From Nostocoides japonicum T1-X7 (GTDB lineage Bacteria > Actinomycetota > Actinomycetes > Actinomycetales > Dermatophilaceae), in the NCBI RefSeq assembly GCF_001046855.1, contig NZ_HF570958.1:2796648-2838772 (forward strand): a stretch of DNA of 42,125 bases, read 5' to 3'. Below the pieces are notes generated by a model. The model worked only from the letters and a program-made list of their open reading frames with translations. It made no database searches and had not been told where the DNA came from. Both the position numbers and the translations under genes were made by a program. Each line of letters opens with the position of its first letter. The stretch's first letter is position 1. Shown piece by piece: positions 8,885 through 17,590 of this stretch.

Positions 8885-9964
8885 ATGCTGGAGTCCGCTC
8901 GGGCTCTCGTCGAGGAGCACGCCACCCTCGAGCGGCAGCTCGGCGACCCCGAGGTCGCCTCCGACCCGGACCGGCTCCGCGAGGTGACCAAGCGGTATGC
9001 CGCGCTCGGCCCGACCGTCGCCGCCTACCGGGCCTGGCGGGTCGCCGTCGACGATCTCGCGGCCGCCCGCGAGCTCGCCGCGGAGGACGACGGCTTCGCC
9101 GACGAGGTGCCGGCGCTCGCGGAGGCCGCCCACGGGGCCGAGGAACGGCTGCGCCGGCTCCTCGTCCCGCGCGACCCGGACGACGACCGCGACGTCATCC
9201 TCGAGGTGAAGGCCGGGGAGGGCGGGGAGGAGTCGGCCCTCTTCGCGGGCGATCTGCTGCGGATGTACCTGCGGTACGCCGAGCAGCGCGGCTGGCGGAC
9301 CGAGATCCTCGACGCGACCGAGTCCGACCTCGGCGGATACAAGGACGTCCAGGTCGCCGTCAAGGCGAAGGGGACGCCACAGCCCGGCGAGGCACCGTGG
9401 GCGCGCCTGAAGTACGAGGGAGGCGTGCACCGGGTGCAGCGTGTCCCCGTCACCGAGAGCCAGGGCCGGATCCACACGTCCGCGGCCGGCGTGTGGGTCA
9501 TGCCGGAGGCCGAGGAGGTCGAGGTGACGATCGACCCGAACGACCTGCGGATCGACGTCTACCGCAGCAGCGGCCCCGGCGGCCAGTCGGTGAACACGAC
9601 CGACTCCGCCGTGCGGATCACCCACCTGCCGACCGGCCTCGTCGTCTCCTGCCAGAACGAGAAGTCCCAGCTGCAGAACCGCGAGGCCGCGATGCGCGTC
9701 CTACGGGCCCGGCTCCACCAGCTCGCGCAGGACGAGGCGGACGCCGAGGCGAACGCGGCGCGCCGGTCGCAGGTCCGCACCGTCGACCGCTCCGAGCGGA
9801 TCCGGACCTACAACTTCCCGGAGAACCGGGTGAGCGACCACCGGACCGGCTTCAAGGCATACAACCTCGACCGCGTCCTCGACGGCGATCTCGACCCCGT
9901 CGTCCAGTCCGCCATCGACGCGGACGAAGCGGCCCGGATGGCCGCGCTGGCGGACGGCTCGTGA
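8885..9964 (+). CDS. prfA: Peptide chain release factor 1
   Basis: A 359-aa RF1, which reads UAA and UAG and triggers peptide release on the ribosome. The stop-codon recognition tripeptide of the PxT type is PVT at residues 188-190, within [18 protein letters not shown], and the catalytic GGQ lies at 232-234 in [18 protein letters not shown]. The PxT motif rather than SPF separates it from RF2. The ATG at 8885 follows a GGTGAGGAGG-like ribosome-binding site. Downstream, 55 nt away, is prmC, whose product methylates the GGQ glutamine, the usual pairing. Confidence 0.98.
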   Translation: MLESARALVEEHATLERQLGDPEVASDPDRLREVTKRYAALGPTVAAYRAWRVAVDDLAAARELAAEDDGFADEVPALAEAAHGAEERLRRLLVPRDPDDDRDVILEVKAGEGGEESALFAGDLLRMYLRYAEQRGWRTEILDATESDLGGYKDVQVAVKAKGTPQPGEAPWARLKYEGGVHRVQRVPVTESQGRIHTSAAGVWVMPEAEEVEVTIDPNDLRIDVYRSSGPGGQSVNTTDSAVRITHLPTGLVVSCQNEKSQLQNREAAMRVLRARLHQLAQDEADAEANAARRSQVRTVDRSERIRTYNFPENRVSDHRTGFKAYNLDRVLDGDLDPVVQSAIDADEAARMAALADGS

Positions 9965-10019
9965 GGCCCGGCCCGGGCCGCGCGGCGCGCGTGGCCGCCG
10001 TGCGTCCGGTGGTCGGCTC

Positions 10020-10907
10020 GTGACCAGGGAGCTGGGTGCGGCGGTGCGGGCGGCCACCGCTCGACTGGCCGACGCCGGTGTGCCCTCCCCCGAGGCCGAC
10101 GCCGTCGCGCTCGCCGCCCACGTGCTCGGCACCAGCGCTGCCGAGGTCCGCAAGGCGATGGTCCTCGGCCGTGCCGCGCCGGACGGCTACGAGACGCTCG
10201 TCGACGAGCGCGCCCGCCGGGTCCCGCTCCAGCACCTCACCGGCCGGGCGGGGTTCCGTGGGATCGAGCTGCGCGTCGGGCCCGGGGTCTTCACCCCCCG
10301 GCCGGAGACCGAGCTCGTCGCCGGTCTCGCCGTCGAGGCCGCTCGTGTCGTGGCCGCCGGCGGGGCATCACCCGTCGTCGTCGACCTGTGCACCGGCTCG
10401 GGCGCCATCGCCCTCGCCGTCAAGGACGAGGTGCCGGGCGCGCAGGTCCATGCCGTCGAGCTGAGCCCGGACGCGTATGCCTGGGCCCTCGCCAACCGCG
10501 ATGCCCTGGCACTCGACGTCGATGTCCGGCTCGGCGACGCGACGGAGGCCTTCGACGACCTCCTCGGCGCCGTCGACGTCGTCGTGTCGAACCCGCCGTA
10601 CATCCCGGCGGGCATGGAGCCGGTCGACCCAGAAGTGCGTGACCACGATCCGGGGGTCGCCCTCTACGGCGGCGATCCCACCGGGCTCGCGATCCCGCTC
10701 GTCGTCGCGGCGCGGGCGGCCCGGCTGCTGCGTGCCGGCGGCCGGCTGCTCATGGAGCATGCGGACACCCAGGGCGGGACGCTCCCGGCCCGGCTCCGGG
10801 CGACGGGGCAGTGGCGCGACGTCGTCGACCACGTCGACCTCAACGGGCGCCCCCGCGCGACGTCGGCCGTCCGGTCCACGGCGAGGTCGGCCGAGGAGCC
10901 TGCGTAG
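10020..10907 (+). CDS. prmC: Release factor glutamine methyltransferase
   Basis: A 295-aa class I SAM-dependent methyltransferase that N5-methylates the glutamine of the GGQ motif in release factors. An N-terminal helical domain precedes the Rossmann fold; the SAM-binding motif VVDLCTGSGAIALAV covers residues 120-134 and the substrate-amide motif NPPY is at 191-194 (VVVSNPPYIPAGMEP). It starts with GTG at 10020, 55 nt after prfA. The C-terminus is odd: the last 16 codons and the stop lie in the first unit of a 51-bp tandem duplication that continues past the stop codon, so the extreme C-terminus was probably remodelled by that duplication. Function is not in doubt. Confidence 0.95.
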   Translation: MTRELGAAVRAATARLADAGVPSPEADAVALAAHVLGTSAAEVRKAMVLGRAAPDGYETLVDERARRVPLQHLTGRAGFRGIELRVGPGVFTPRPETELVAGLAVEAARVVAAGGASPVVVDLCTGSGAIALAVKDEVPGAQVHAVELSPDAYAWALANRDALALDVDVRLGDATEAFDDLLGAVDVVVSNPPYIPAGMEPVDPEVRDHDPGVALYGGDPTGLAIPLVVAARAARLLRAGGRLLMEHADTQGGTLPARLRATGQWRDVVDHVDLNGRPRATSAVRSTARSAEEPA

Positions 10908-10983
10908 GCGACGTCGGCCGTCCGGTCCACGGCGAGGTCAGCCGAGGAGCCTGCGTAGGTGAGGTCGGCCGAGGAGCCCGCGG
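10859..10983. repeat. 51-bp tandem duplication spanning the prmC stop codon
   Basis: Unit 1 (10859-10909) begins GACGTCGGCCGTCCGGTCC and includes the prmC stop TAG. Unit 2 (10910-10960) repeats it with two substitutions. A third, partial copy of the unit's second half (from GAGGTCGGCCGAGGAGCC) starts at 10961. The array occupies the first part of the prmC-sua5 gap. Confidence 0.85.
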
Positions 10984-11029
10984 CGTCGGGCTCGGAGTCG
11001 CCGACCACCTCCACCCGTCCCTGACGGCG

Positions 11030-11192
11030 CCCGCTTTATCGGGTGACCCCGGAAGGCTGAGCCGGACCCGGGAAGCGTTGTCGGGTGAGGCTCAGTGTTA
11101 TCGGGTGACCCCGGAAGACATGTCCCCCAGCGTTATCGGGTGACCCCGGAAGACGTGTCCCGCAGCCTTGTCGGGTCACCCGATAAAGCGGG
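11030..11192. repeat. Intergenic repeat array closed by a 20-bp inverted repeat
   Basis: This fills most of the 314-nt gap between prmC and sua5. Perfect 20-nt arms occur at 11030-11049 (CCCGCTTTATCGGGTGACCC) and 11173-11192. Between and overlapping them, the 20-mer TTATCGGGTGACCCCGGAAG occurs three times (11036, 11098, 11133), the last two as the heads of 35-bp tandem units. A fourth, diverged head (TTGTCGGGTGAGG) lies near 11078. No T tract follows and no gene is apparent. The right arm ends 29 nt before the sua5 start, so the element lies in the sua5 leader or promoter region. Confidence 0.85.
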
Positions 11193-11221
11193 ACGGCGGA
11201 AGGGGCCTACGCTGGGTCGTC

Positions 11222-12118
11222 GTGAGTCCCGTGTTCGACTGCTCGACCCCGGAAGGGCGCGCCGACGGGGTGCAGAAGGCGACCGACGCGGTGCGCTCGG
11301 GCAAGCTCGTCGTCCTTCCCACCGACACCCTCTACGGCATCGGGTGCGACGCCTTCGCCGCGGAGGCGGTCGCCGACCTGTTGGCCGCCAAGGGCCGCGG
11401 GCGCGAGATGCCTCCACCCGTCCTCGTCCCCGACGCGCGGACCGTCGACGGGCTCGCGACGGACGTGCCGGCATACGCCCGGGCCCTCATCGAGGAGTTC
11501 TGGCCCGGACCCCTCACGGTCGTCCTGCGCTCCCAACCCTCCCTCCACTGGGACCTCGGCGAGACCAACGGCACCGTTGCGGTCCGGATGCCGGACGACG
11601 AGCTCGCCCTCGAGGTCCTCCGGGCCATCGGGCCGATGGCGGTGAGCAGCGCGAACCGCACGGGCTATCCCGCGGCCAAGGACATCCTCGACGCGGCGAC
11701 CCAGCTCGGGGCGGCCGTCCAGGTGTACCTCGACGGGGGACCGGTTCGCGGTGGGCTCGCCTCGACGATCGTCGACTGCACGGGCGAGGAGCCGGAGATC
11801 CTCCGCGAGGGGGCGCTCGGCGCCGACGTCGTCGAGGCGGTCGTCGCGCGCGTCCGCGAGACGGAGTCCGCCGACGCCGAGCCGGACACCGACCCCGCGG
11901 ACGAGCCGACCGCGGACGAGCCGACCGCGGACGAGCCGACCGCGGACGAGGAGTCGACCACGGACGTGCCGACGTCGACGGTCGGCGCCGACCAGCCCAC
12001 CGATGACGACGACGATCGGGTCACCGAGTCGGCGCCCGGCCCTGGGCCGGATCCGGGCCCCGACCCCATAGAGTTCACGAGCAGCCCCGCCGCGAAGGAG
12101 AGCACTGGCGATGAGTGA
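11222..12118 (+). CDS. sua5: L-threonylcarbamoyladenylate synthase (Sua5/YrdC family)
   Basis: A 298-aa enzyme that makes threonylcarbamoyl-AMP from threonine, bicarbonate and ATP for the t6A37 modification of tRNAs. The YrdC fold is clear: VLPTDTLYGIGCDAF (about 31-45), the KGRGREMPPPVLV loop with Lys57, FWPGPLTVVL, and AVSSANRTG with Ser142, Ser143 and Asn145. GTG at 11222 (VSPVFDCST) is chosen because the frame upstream runs through the inverted-repeat element. From about residue 214 the protein has an acidic, low-complexity tail containing three and a half tandem ADEPT pentapeptides; it is not the Sua5 C-terminal domain of long archaeal-type proteins. The stop overlaps the glyA start by 8 nt. 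Confidence 0.94.
   Translation: MSPVFDCSTPEGRADGVQKATDAVRSGKLVVLPTDTLYGIGCDAFAAEAVADLLAAKGRGREMPPPVLVPDARTVDGLATDVPAYARALIEEFWPGPLTVVLRSQPSLHWDLGETNGTVAVRMPDDELALEVLRAIGPMAVSSANRTGYPAAKDILDAATQLGAAVQVYLDGGPVRGGLASTIVDCTGEEPEILREGALGADVVEAVVARVRETESADAEPDTDPADEPTADEPTADEPTADEESTTDVPTSTVGADQPTDDDDDRVTESAPGPGPDPGPDPIEFTSSPAAKESTGDE
11897..11950 (+). repeat. 15-bp tandem repeat encoding ADEPT units in Sua5
   Basis: The 15-mer GCGGACGAGCCGACC occurs three times exactly in tandem (11897, 11912, 11927), followed by a 9-nt partial copy. It encodes (ADEPT)3-ADE in the C-terminal tail of Sua5. Perfect nucleotide identity indicates recent slippage expansion. Confidence 0.9.
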
Positions 12119-13385
12119 CACGTTCTACGGTTCCGACTACGAGGCCCTCGAGGCGTTCGATCCCGACATCGCGGGGGTGCTCCTGTCCGAGCTGGGCCGC
12201 CTGCGCGGCGGGCTCCAGCTCATCGCGAGCGAGAACTTCTCCTCGCCGGCCGTCCTCACCGCCCTCGGCTCGACACTGTCGAACAAGTACGCCGAGGGCT
12301 ACCCGGGCCGGCGCTACTACGGCGGCTGCTCGGAGGTCGACAAGGCCGAGACGCTCGCCATCGAGCGGTGCAAGGCCCTCTTCGACGCGGACCATGCCAA
12401 CGTCCAGGCGCACTCCGGCGCGAGCGCGAACCAGGCCGTGTACGGCGCGTTCCTCACACCCGGCGAGACGATCCTCGCGATGAGCCTGCCGCACGGCGGT
12501 CACCTCACCCACGGCACGAAGATGTCGTTCTCGGGCAAGTGGTTCGACGCGGTCCACTACGGCGTCGACAAGGACACCGAGGACATCGACTACGACGAGG
12601 TCGAGCGGCTCGCCAAGGAGCACCGGCCCAAGGTCATCCTGGCCGGCGGATCGGCGATCCCGCGCCTCATCGACTTCGCCCGGTTCCGGGCCATCTGCGA
12701 CGAGGTCGGCGCGATCTTCTGGGTCGACGCGGCCCATTTCATCGGGCTCGTCGCCGGGAAGGCCATCCCGAGCCCCGTGCCCTTCGCGGACGTCGTGTCG
12801 TTCACGACCCACAAGGTGCTCCGCGGCCCGCGCTCCGGCGCCATCGTCTGCCGGGAGGAGCACGCGTCGGCCATCGACCGGGCCGTCTTCCCGATGATGC
12901 AGGGTGGCCCGCAGATGCACACGATCGCCGCGAAGGCCGTCAACTTCAAGGAGTGTGCGACGACCGGGTACCAGGCCTACGCAGCCCAGGTCATCGCCAA
13001 CGCCAACGTCCTCGCGACCGCGCTCGGCGAGTACGGCATCCGGCCGACGACCGGCGGGACCGACACGCACCTGTCGCTCCATGACCTCCAGTCCGTCCTC
13101 GTGACCGGCGTCGAGGCGGAGGCGCGCTGCGACGCGGCGGGCATCACCCTCAACAAGAACGCCATCCCCTTCGACCCGCAGAAGCCCAACATCGCCTCCG
13201 GCATCCGCGTCGGCACCCCGTGCGTCACGACCCAGGGCATGGGCGCCGACGAGATGCGAACCATCGCGCGCCTCATCGCGACCGCGGCGACCAAGGGCGA
13301 CGCCGACCCCGACCACCCCGTCTCCAAGGAGGTGCGGGCCGAGGTGACCGACCTCGTGGCCCGCTTCCCCGCATACCCTCGCTGA
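12111..13385 (+). CDS. glyA: Serine hydroxymethyltransferase
   Basis: A 424-aa PLP enzyme that interconverts serine and glycine with tetrahydrofolate, supplying one-carbon units. Family signatures: LIASENFSSPAVL near the N-terminus, NKYAEGYPGRRYYGGC (about 58-73), the Asp-x-Ala-His of FWVDAAHFIGLVAGK, and the PLP-binding lysine at 235 in VVSFTTHKVLRGPR. The start ATG overlaps the sua5 stop (ATGAGTGA), so translation is coupled. Length and motifs are complete. The neighbouring prfA/prmC/sua5 genes link it to a translation-related cluster, but no direct functional tie is implied. Confidence 0.97.
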   Translation: MSDTFYGSDYEALEAFDPDIAGVLLSELGRLRGGLQLIASENFSSPAVLTALGSTLSNKYAEGYPGRRYYGGCSEVDKAETLAIERCKALFDADHANVQAHSGASANQAVYGAFLTPGETILAMSLPHGGHLTHGTKMSFSGKWFDAVHYGVDKDTEDIDYDEVERLAKEHRPKVILAGGSAIPRLIDFARFRAICDEVGAIFWVDAAHFIGLVAGKAIPSPVPFADVVSFTTHKVLRGPRSGAIVCREEHASAIDRAVFPMMQGGPQMHTIAAKAVNFKECATTGYQAYAAQVIANANVLATALGEYGIRPTTGGTDTHLSLHDLQSVLVTGVEAEARCDAAGITLNKNAIPFDPQKPNIASGIRVGTPCVTTQGMGADEMRTIARLIATAATKGDADPDHPVSKEVRAEVTDLVARFPAYPR

Positions 13386-13406
13386 CGAGGGCACGCCGGG
13401 GGCAGG

Positions 13407-14519
13407 GTGCGCGAGTACCTCTTCGTCATCGTCGTCGCGGCGATCGTCACGTATGCCGCGACGCCGCTCATGCGATGGCTCGCCGTCCGCTTCAGGGCCT
13501 ACACCCCGGTCCGTGACCGCGACGTCCACAGCGTGCCCATCCCGCGGCTCGGCGGCGTGGCGATGCTCCTCGGCTTCGCCGCGGCCGTCGTCGTCGCGAG
13601 CCATCTGCCCTTCCTCACCCAGGTCTTCGACACGGGTGAGGTGTGGGGCGTCCTCACCGGTGCCGCACTCGTCTGTCTCGTCGGGGCCATCGACGACGTC
13701 CACGAGCTGTCGGCGCTCACCAAGCTCGCCGGGCAGCTCATCGCCGCGGGGATCATGGCCTTCCAGGGGGTGCAGCTCTTCTCGCTGCCCCTCGGGGGCT
13801 ACACCGTCCTGCCCGCCCCGATCCTCGTCATGCTGACGATCCTCGTCGTCGTCTTCACGACGAACGCCGTGAACTTCGTCGACGGGCTCGACGGCCTGGC
13901 GACGGGCATCGTCGCGATCGCCGCGGTGTCCTTCTTCGCCTACGCCTACGTCATCTCGCACAGCTACAGCCCGGCGAACTACTTCACCCAGGCGGCCTTC
14001 ATCGCGGCCGGCATCCTCGGCTGCTGCCTCGGGTTCCTGCCCCACAACTTCTTCCCGGCCCGGATCTTCATGGGCGACAGCGGCGCGCTGCTCCTCGGCC
14101 TGCTCGTCGCGGCGGCCTCCATCACCCTCACCGGGACGGTGAGCGGCGCCGACATCTCGACGAACCCGGTCGTCGCGACGTTCCTGCCGTTCGTCGTCCC
14201 CATCGCGGTCCTCCTGCTGCCCGCGGCGGACCTCCTGTTCGCCGTCGTGCGCCGAACCCGGGCCGGCGTGAGCGTCTGGCAGCCGGACGCCAAGCACCTG
14301 CACCACCGGATGCTGCGGATCGGCCACGGGCACCGTCGCGCCGTCGTCCTGCTGTGGGCCTGGGCGGCCGTCGCCGCGATGGGGTCGGTGAGCTTCGTCT
14401 TCCTCGACGGCTGGGTCGCCACGGCGCTCGTCCTCGGCGGTGTCGTCGTCCTGGCCGCCCTCACCATGCTCCTGCCGCGTCTGTCGCTGCCCGGCCACCG
14501 TCCGCGCCGCATCCCCTGA
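13407..14519 (+). CDS. wecA: WecA/MraY-family undecaprenyl-phosphate GlcNAc-1-phosphate transferase
   Basis: A 370-aa polytopic membrane enzyme that attaches a sugar-1-phosphate to decaprenyl/undecaprenyl phosphate, the first step of cell-wall linker or surface polysaccharide synthesis. About 10-11 TM helices are visible. Cytoplasmic family motifs: DRDVHSVPIPRLGG (about 36-49), VGAIDDVHELSALTKL with the Asp-Asp pair, NAVNFVDGLDGLATG, FMGDSGALLLG, and the basic HLHHRMLRIGHGH loop typical of the WecA/TagO branch. It starts with GTG 21 nt after glyA. It occupies the position of M. tuberculosis wecA (Rv1302), just before the atp genes. The sugar donor is inferred from the branch, not shown. Confidence 0.93.
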   Translation: MREYLFVIVVAAIVTYAATPLMRWLAVRFRAYTPVRDRDVHSVPIPRLGGVAMLLGFAAAVVVASHLPFLTQVFDTGEVWGVLTGAALVCLVGAIDDVHELSALTKLAGQLIAAGIMAFQGVQLFSLPLGGYTVLPAPILVMLTILVVVFTTNAVNFVDGLDGLATGIVAIAAVSFFAYAYVISHSYSPANYFTQAAFIAAGILGCCLGFLPHNFFPARIFMGDSGALLLGLLVAAASITLTGTVSGADISTNPVVATFLPFVVPIAVLLLPAADLLFAVVRRTRAGVSVWQPDAKHLHHRMLRIGHGHRRAVVLLWAWAAVAAMGSVSFVFLDGWVATALVLGGVVVLAALTMLLPRLSLPGHRPRRIP

Positions 14520-14570
14520 CCCTCCCGCGCCTCGCCGGTGCGCTGGCCGGTCGTCCTGCCCGCCGGCTTT

Positions 14571-14702
14571 CGCACGTGCCGAGTTGATGTCGTCGAGGAA
14601 CACGTCGGGGAGCATCTTCTCGGCACGTGTGGGGACCCGCGTCGCACGTGCCGAGTTGATGTCGTCGAGGGACACGTCGGGGAGCATCTTCTCGGCACGT
14701 GC
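14571..14702. repeat. Two 60-bp palindromic repeats with GCACGTGCCGAG arms
   Basis: Two 60-nt copies (14571-14630 and 14643-14702) differ at only two positions and are separated by 12 nt. Each is an interrupted palindrome: GCACGTGCCGAG at one end, CTCGGCACGTG(C) at the other, and a short GATG/CATC inner pairing. A third, inverted and internally diverged copy of exactly the same length lies at 36059-36117. They lie in the 354-nt gap between wecA and the ATP synthase operon, upstream of the putative atp promoter. No gene is apparent in the gap. Confidence 0.88.
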
Positions 14703-14782
14703 GGTGTCGGGACGGAGTGTCGAGCTGGGCGGAGGATGGTCGTGGGGAAGGGACCCTGCCAAGATGTGTGCGCAGAGTGCGA

Positions 14783-14824
14783 TTGGGTATGCCGACGGTG
14801 CTTGTGATAGTTTTCACAAGCACC
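14783..14824 (+). promoter_or_regulatory. Putative atp operon promoter overlapped by an 11-bp palindrome
   Basis: TTGGGT (14783-14788), a 17-nt spacer and GATAGT (14806-14811) make a plausible sigma-70-type promoter. It lies in a locally AT-richer stretch, 63 nt before the first gene of the atp cluster. A perfect 11-bp inverted repeat, GGTGCTTGTGA (14797-14807) and TCACAAGCACC (14814-14824) with a 6-nt loop, covers the -10 element and the probable transcription start. It could be a repressor site or an early hairpin in the transcript. Promoter assignment is by eye. Confidence 0.5.
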
Positions 14825-14873
14825 CAAGACCCCTTCGCGAGACCCGACGCAGTGCCCACGACAGGCGGACAGG

Positions 14874-15335
14874 ATGACCGTGATGACGCCCCAGGCGGCC
14901 GCCCCCGGCGCTCCCGTCGCCGGCCCGACGCGGGGCGTCTTCGCACCGACCCTGGCGCTCGGTCCGGTGGTCGTCATCGCCGGCGCGGTGCTCGGCGGGG
15001 GCCGTGCCGCGCTCGCTGCGTGCTTGGGCTTCCTCGTCGTCGTGGCCTTCTTCGGCCTCGGTCAGCTCGTCACGCGCAGGCTCTCCGTCGCCGTCGACCC
15101 GCCGCGCTTCGTCGCCCGGGCGAGCGCGATCGTCCTCGGCCAGCTGATCTTCCTCCTCCTCGTGATCCTCGCCCTCCGCGACGCCGCCTGGCTGGACGGC
15201 CCGGCATTCGGCCTCTCGGCGCTCGCGGTGGCCCTCGCCTGGCAGGTCTTCCAGGTGATCGCTTTCGTGCGATCCCGCCGCGTCGTGTTCGACGCGCCGG
15301 ACAAAACCCGGCAGGATGGGACCCCGCCGACATGA
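14874..15335 (+). CDS. Small membrane protein at the head of the atp operon (AtpI-like)
   Basis: A 153-aa protein with four hydrophobic segments: LALGPVVVIAGAVLGG, ALAACLGFLVVVAFFGLGQL, IVLGQLIFLLLVILAL and FGLSALAVALAWQVFQVIAFV. The hydrophilic N-terminus is Pro/Ala-rich and the C-terminus charged. Size, topology and position upstream of the a subunit match the ATP synthase I (AtpI) type of membrane protein, which helps c-ring assembly in other bacteria; no diagnostic motif is visible, so this rests on context. ATG at 14874 is used; a second ATG at 14883 is equally possible. The next gene starts 15 nt downstream. Confidence 0.8.
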   Translation: MTVMTPQAAAPGAPVAGPTRGVFAPTLALGPVVVIAGAVLGGGRAALAACLGFLVVVAFFGLGQLVTRRLSVAVDPPRFVARASAIVLGQLIFLLLVILALRDAAWLDGPAFGLSALAVALAWQVFQVIAFVRSRRVVFDAPDKTRQDGTPPT

Positions 15336-15350
15336 CAGGAGGAGCTCACG

Positions 15351-15695
15351 GTGACCACCCCCTCGCCACGCCCCTCCGGCGGACGCTCCCGCGCGACGTC
15401 GTCCGGCGCACCCACCCACGGTGCCTCCACTCCCGCTGCGCCGATGCGCCGGGAGCCCACGTCGAGGACGTCTCCCGGCGCCTCCTCTGCCCGGGAGCCG
15501 GACGACGGAACCCCGGCCGAGGAGCTGCGCGCGTGGAACGCCATGGCATACGTCATCACGGGCCCGGTGATGTTCGGTGGGATCGGACTCGGACTCGACC
15601 ACTGGCTCGGCACATCGTGGCTCGTCGCCGTCGGAATCCTCGGGGGGATGGCCCTGTCGTTGTACCTCGTGTGGGTCCGGTACGGTACCCAGTGA
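15351..15695 (+). CDS. AtpZ/AtpI-family protein
   Basis: A 114-aa protein with a disordered Ser/Pro/Arg-rich N-terminal half (about 1-58) and two TM helices (AYVITGPVMFGGIGLGLD and WLVAVGILGGMALSLYLVWV). The GIGLGLDHWLGTSWL turn between them is characteristic of the ATPase_gene1 (AtpZ-like) family, encoded at the head of atp operons and linked to Fo assembly or Mg2+/Ca2+ handling. GTG at 15351 is preceded by an AGGAGGAG ribosome-binding site. The long disordered extension is unusual for the family. It lies 103 nt before atpB. Confidence 0.85.
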   Translation: MTTPSPRPSGGRSRATSSGAPTHGASTPAAPMRREPTSRTSPGASSAREPDDGTPAEELRAWNAMAYVITGPVMFGGIGLGLDHWLGTSWLVAVGILGGMALSLYLVWVRYGTQ

Positions 15696-15798
15696 CATCC
15701 ACACGCTGGAGGCCTGGCCTGATGGTCGGGATCGGGCCGGGCATCACCGCCCCCCGCAACATGTGTGGACTGCTGGGTAATACGTTCGAGGAGACTCT

Positions 15799-16611
15799 GT
15801 GAGCCCGACTGCGCTGGCCACCCCCTTCCTCGCCGCCGCGAGCGGCGACGGGGGCGGCTACCACGCCCCAGAACCGCAGGAGTTCTACCAGCCGCTCATC
15901 GGCCACGGTGACTGGGCGCTGACCCGCCCGATCGTCGTCATGGCGATCTCGGTCGGGCTCATCGCCTGGTTCCTCCTCGCGACGACCAAGCGGGCGTCCG
16001 TGGTCCCGAGCCGCGGGCAGTGGGTCACCGAGGCGCTCCACACCTTCGTCCGTAACTCCCTGGCGCGCGACATCATCGGGAGCAAGGAGTTCCTGCGGTT
16101 CGTTCCGGCGCTGTTCACGCTGTTCTCCATCCTCCTCGTGAACAACCTCTTCGGGATCATCCCGCCGATCCAGTTCCCGACGATGGGCCGGATCGGCTTC
16201 CCCATCGCGCTGACCCTCGTCGTGTACGTCGTCTACCACACGGTCGGCATCCGGAAGAAGGGCTTCCGCAACTACATCGGCGGGATGATCCCCAAGGGAC
16301 TGCCCGGCCCGATCTACATCCTCATCGTCCCGCTGGAGCTGCTGACCCAGTTCATCACCCAGCCCCTCACGCTGTCGCTGCGACTCTTCGGCAACATGTT
16401 CGCCGGACACATGCTCCTCCTGCTCTTCATCACCGGCGGCCAGTACATGGTGATCCACGGGAGCATCGGCCTGAAGTTCGCCGGCGCGGGGTCGTTCGTC
16501 ATGGCCTTCGTCCTGATGATCTTCGAGGGCCTGATCGAGCTCCTCCAGGCATACATCTTCACCCTCCTCGCAGCCACCTACATCGCGGCGGCCCTGGCCG
16601 ACGAGCACTGA
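15799..16611 (+). CDS. atpB: F1Fo ATP synthase subunit a
   Basis: A 270-aa integral membrane subunit forming the two proton half-channels beside the c-ring. The essential stator arginine is in LTLSLRLFGNMFAGHMLL, and the C-terminal helix GLIELLQAYIFTLLAATYIAAAL is the other conserved channel helix. Five to six TM segments are visible. GTG at 15799 follows an AGGAGA ribosome-binding site. It is the first structural gene of the Fo part, followed by atpE after 101 nt. Confidence 0.97.
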   Translation: MSPTALATPFLAAASGDGGGYHAPEPQEFYQPLIGHGDWALTRPIVVMAISVGLIAWFLLATTKRASVVPSRGQWVTEALHTFVRNSLARDIIGSKEFLRFVPALFTLFSILLVNNLFGIIPPIQFPTMGRIGFPIALTLVVYVVYHTVGIRKKGFRNYIGGMIPKGLPGPIYILIVPLELLTQFITQPLTLSLRLFGNMFAGHMLLLLFITGGQYMVIHGSIGLKFAGAGSFVMAFVLMIFEGLIELLQAYIFTLLAATYIAAALADEH

Positions 16612-16643
16612 GACCACCGGGCCGCAGGCCCCCGACCACCTGA

Positions 16644-16919
<276 letters not shown>

Positions 16920-16960
16920 CGGGCGCGCCCCTCCGCACCCGGCCCGGCATCAACGACTAG

Positions 16961-17589
<629 letters not shown>

Positions 17590-17590
<1 letters not shown>

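Noticed and set aside
11168..11221. Longer Sua5 N-terminus from the upstream in-frame start at 11168
   Set aside because: It would run through the inverted-repeat element and adds residues foreign to the family; GTG at 11222 fits the domain boundary.
14572..14702. Peptide pattern RAE-M ... DD-NSARA encoded by both the 14.6-kb and 36.1-kb repeats, suggesting a small gene
   Set aside because: The palindromic arms encode RAE and SARA in any copy of this fixed length; there is no start or ribosome-binding site. The conservation is at DNA level.
12075..14762. Very long minus-strand open frame over glyA and wecA (and similar ones over 20104-22656, 6212-8635 and, on the plus strand, 38109-41108)
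   Set aside because: High GC makes antisense frames open. These translate to Arg/Asp/Gly/His-rich sequence without motifs, and the opposite strand encodes recognised proteins.
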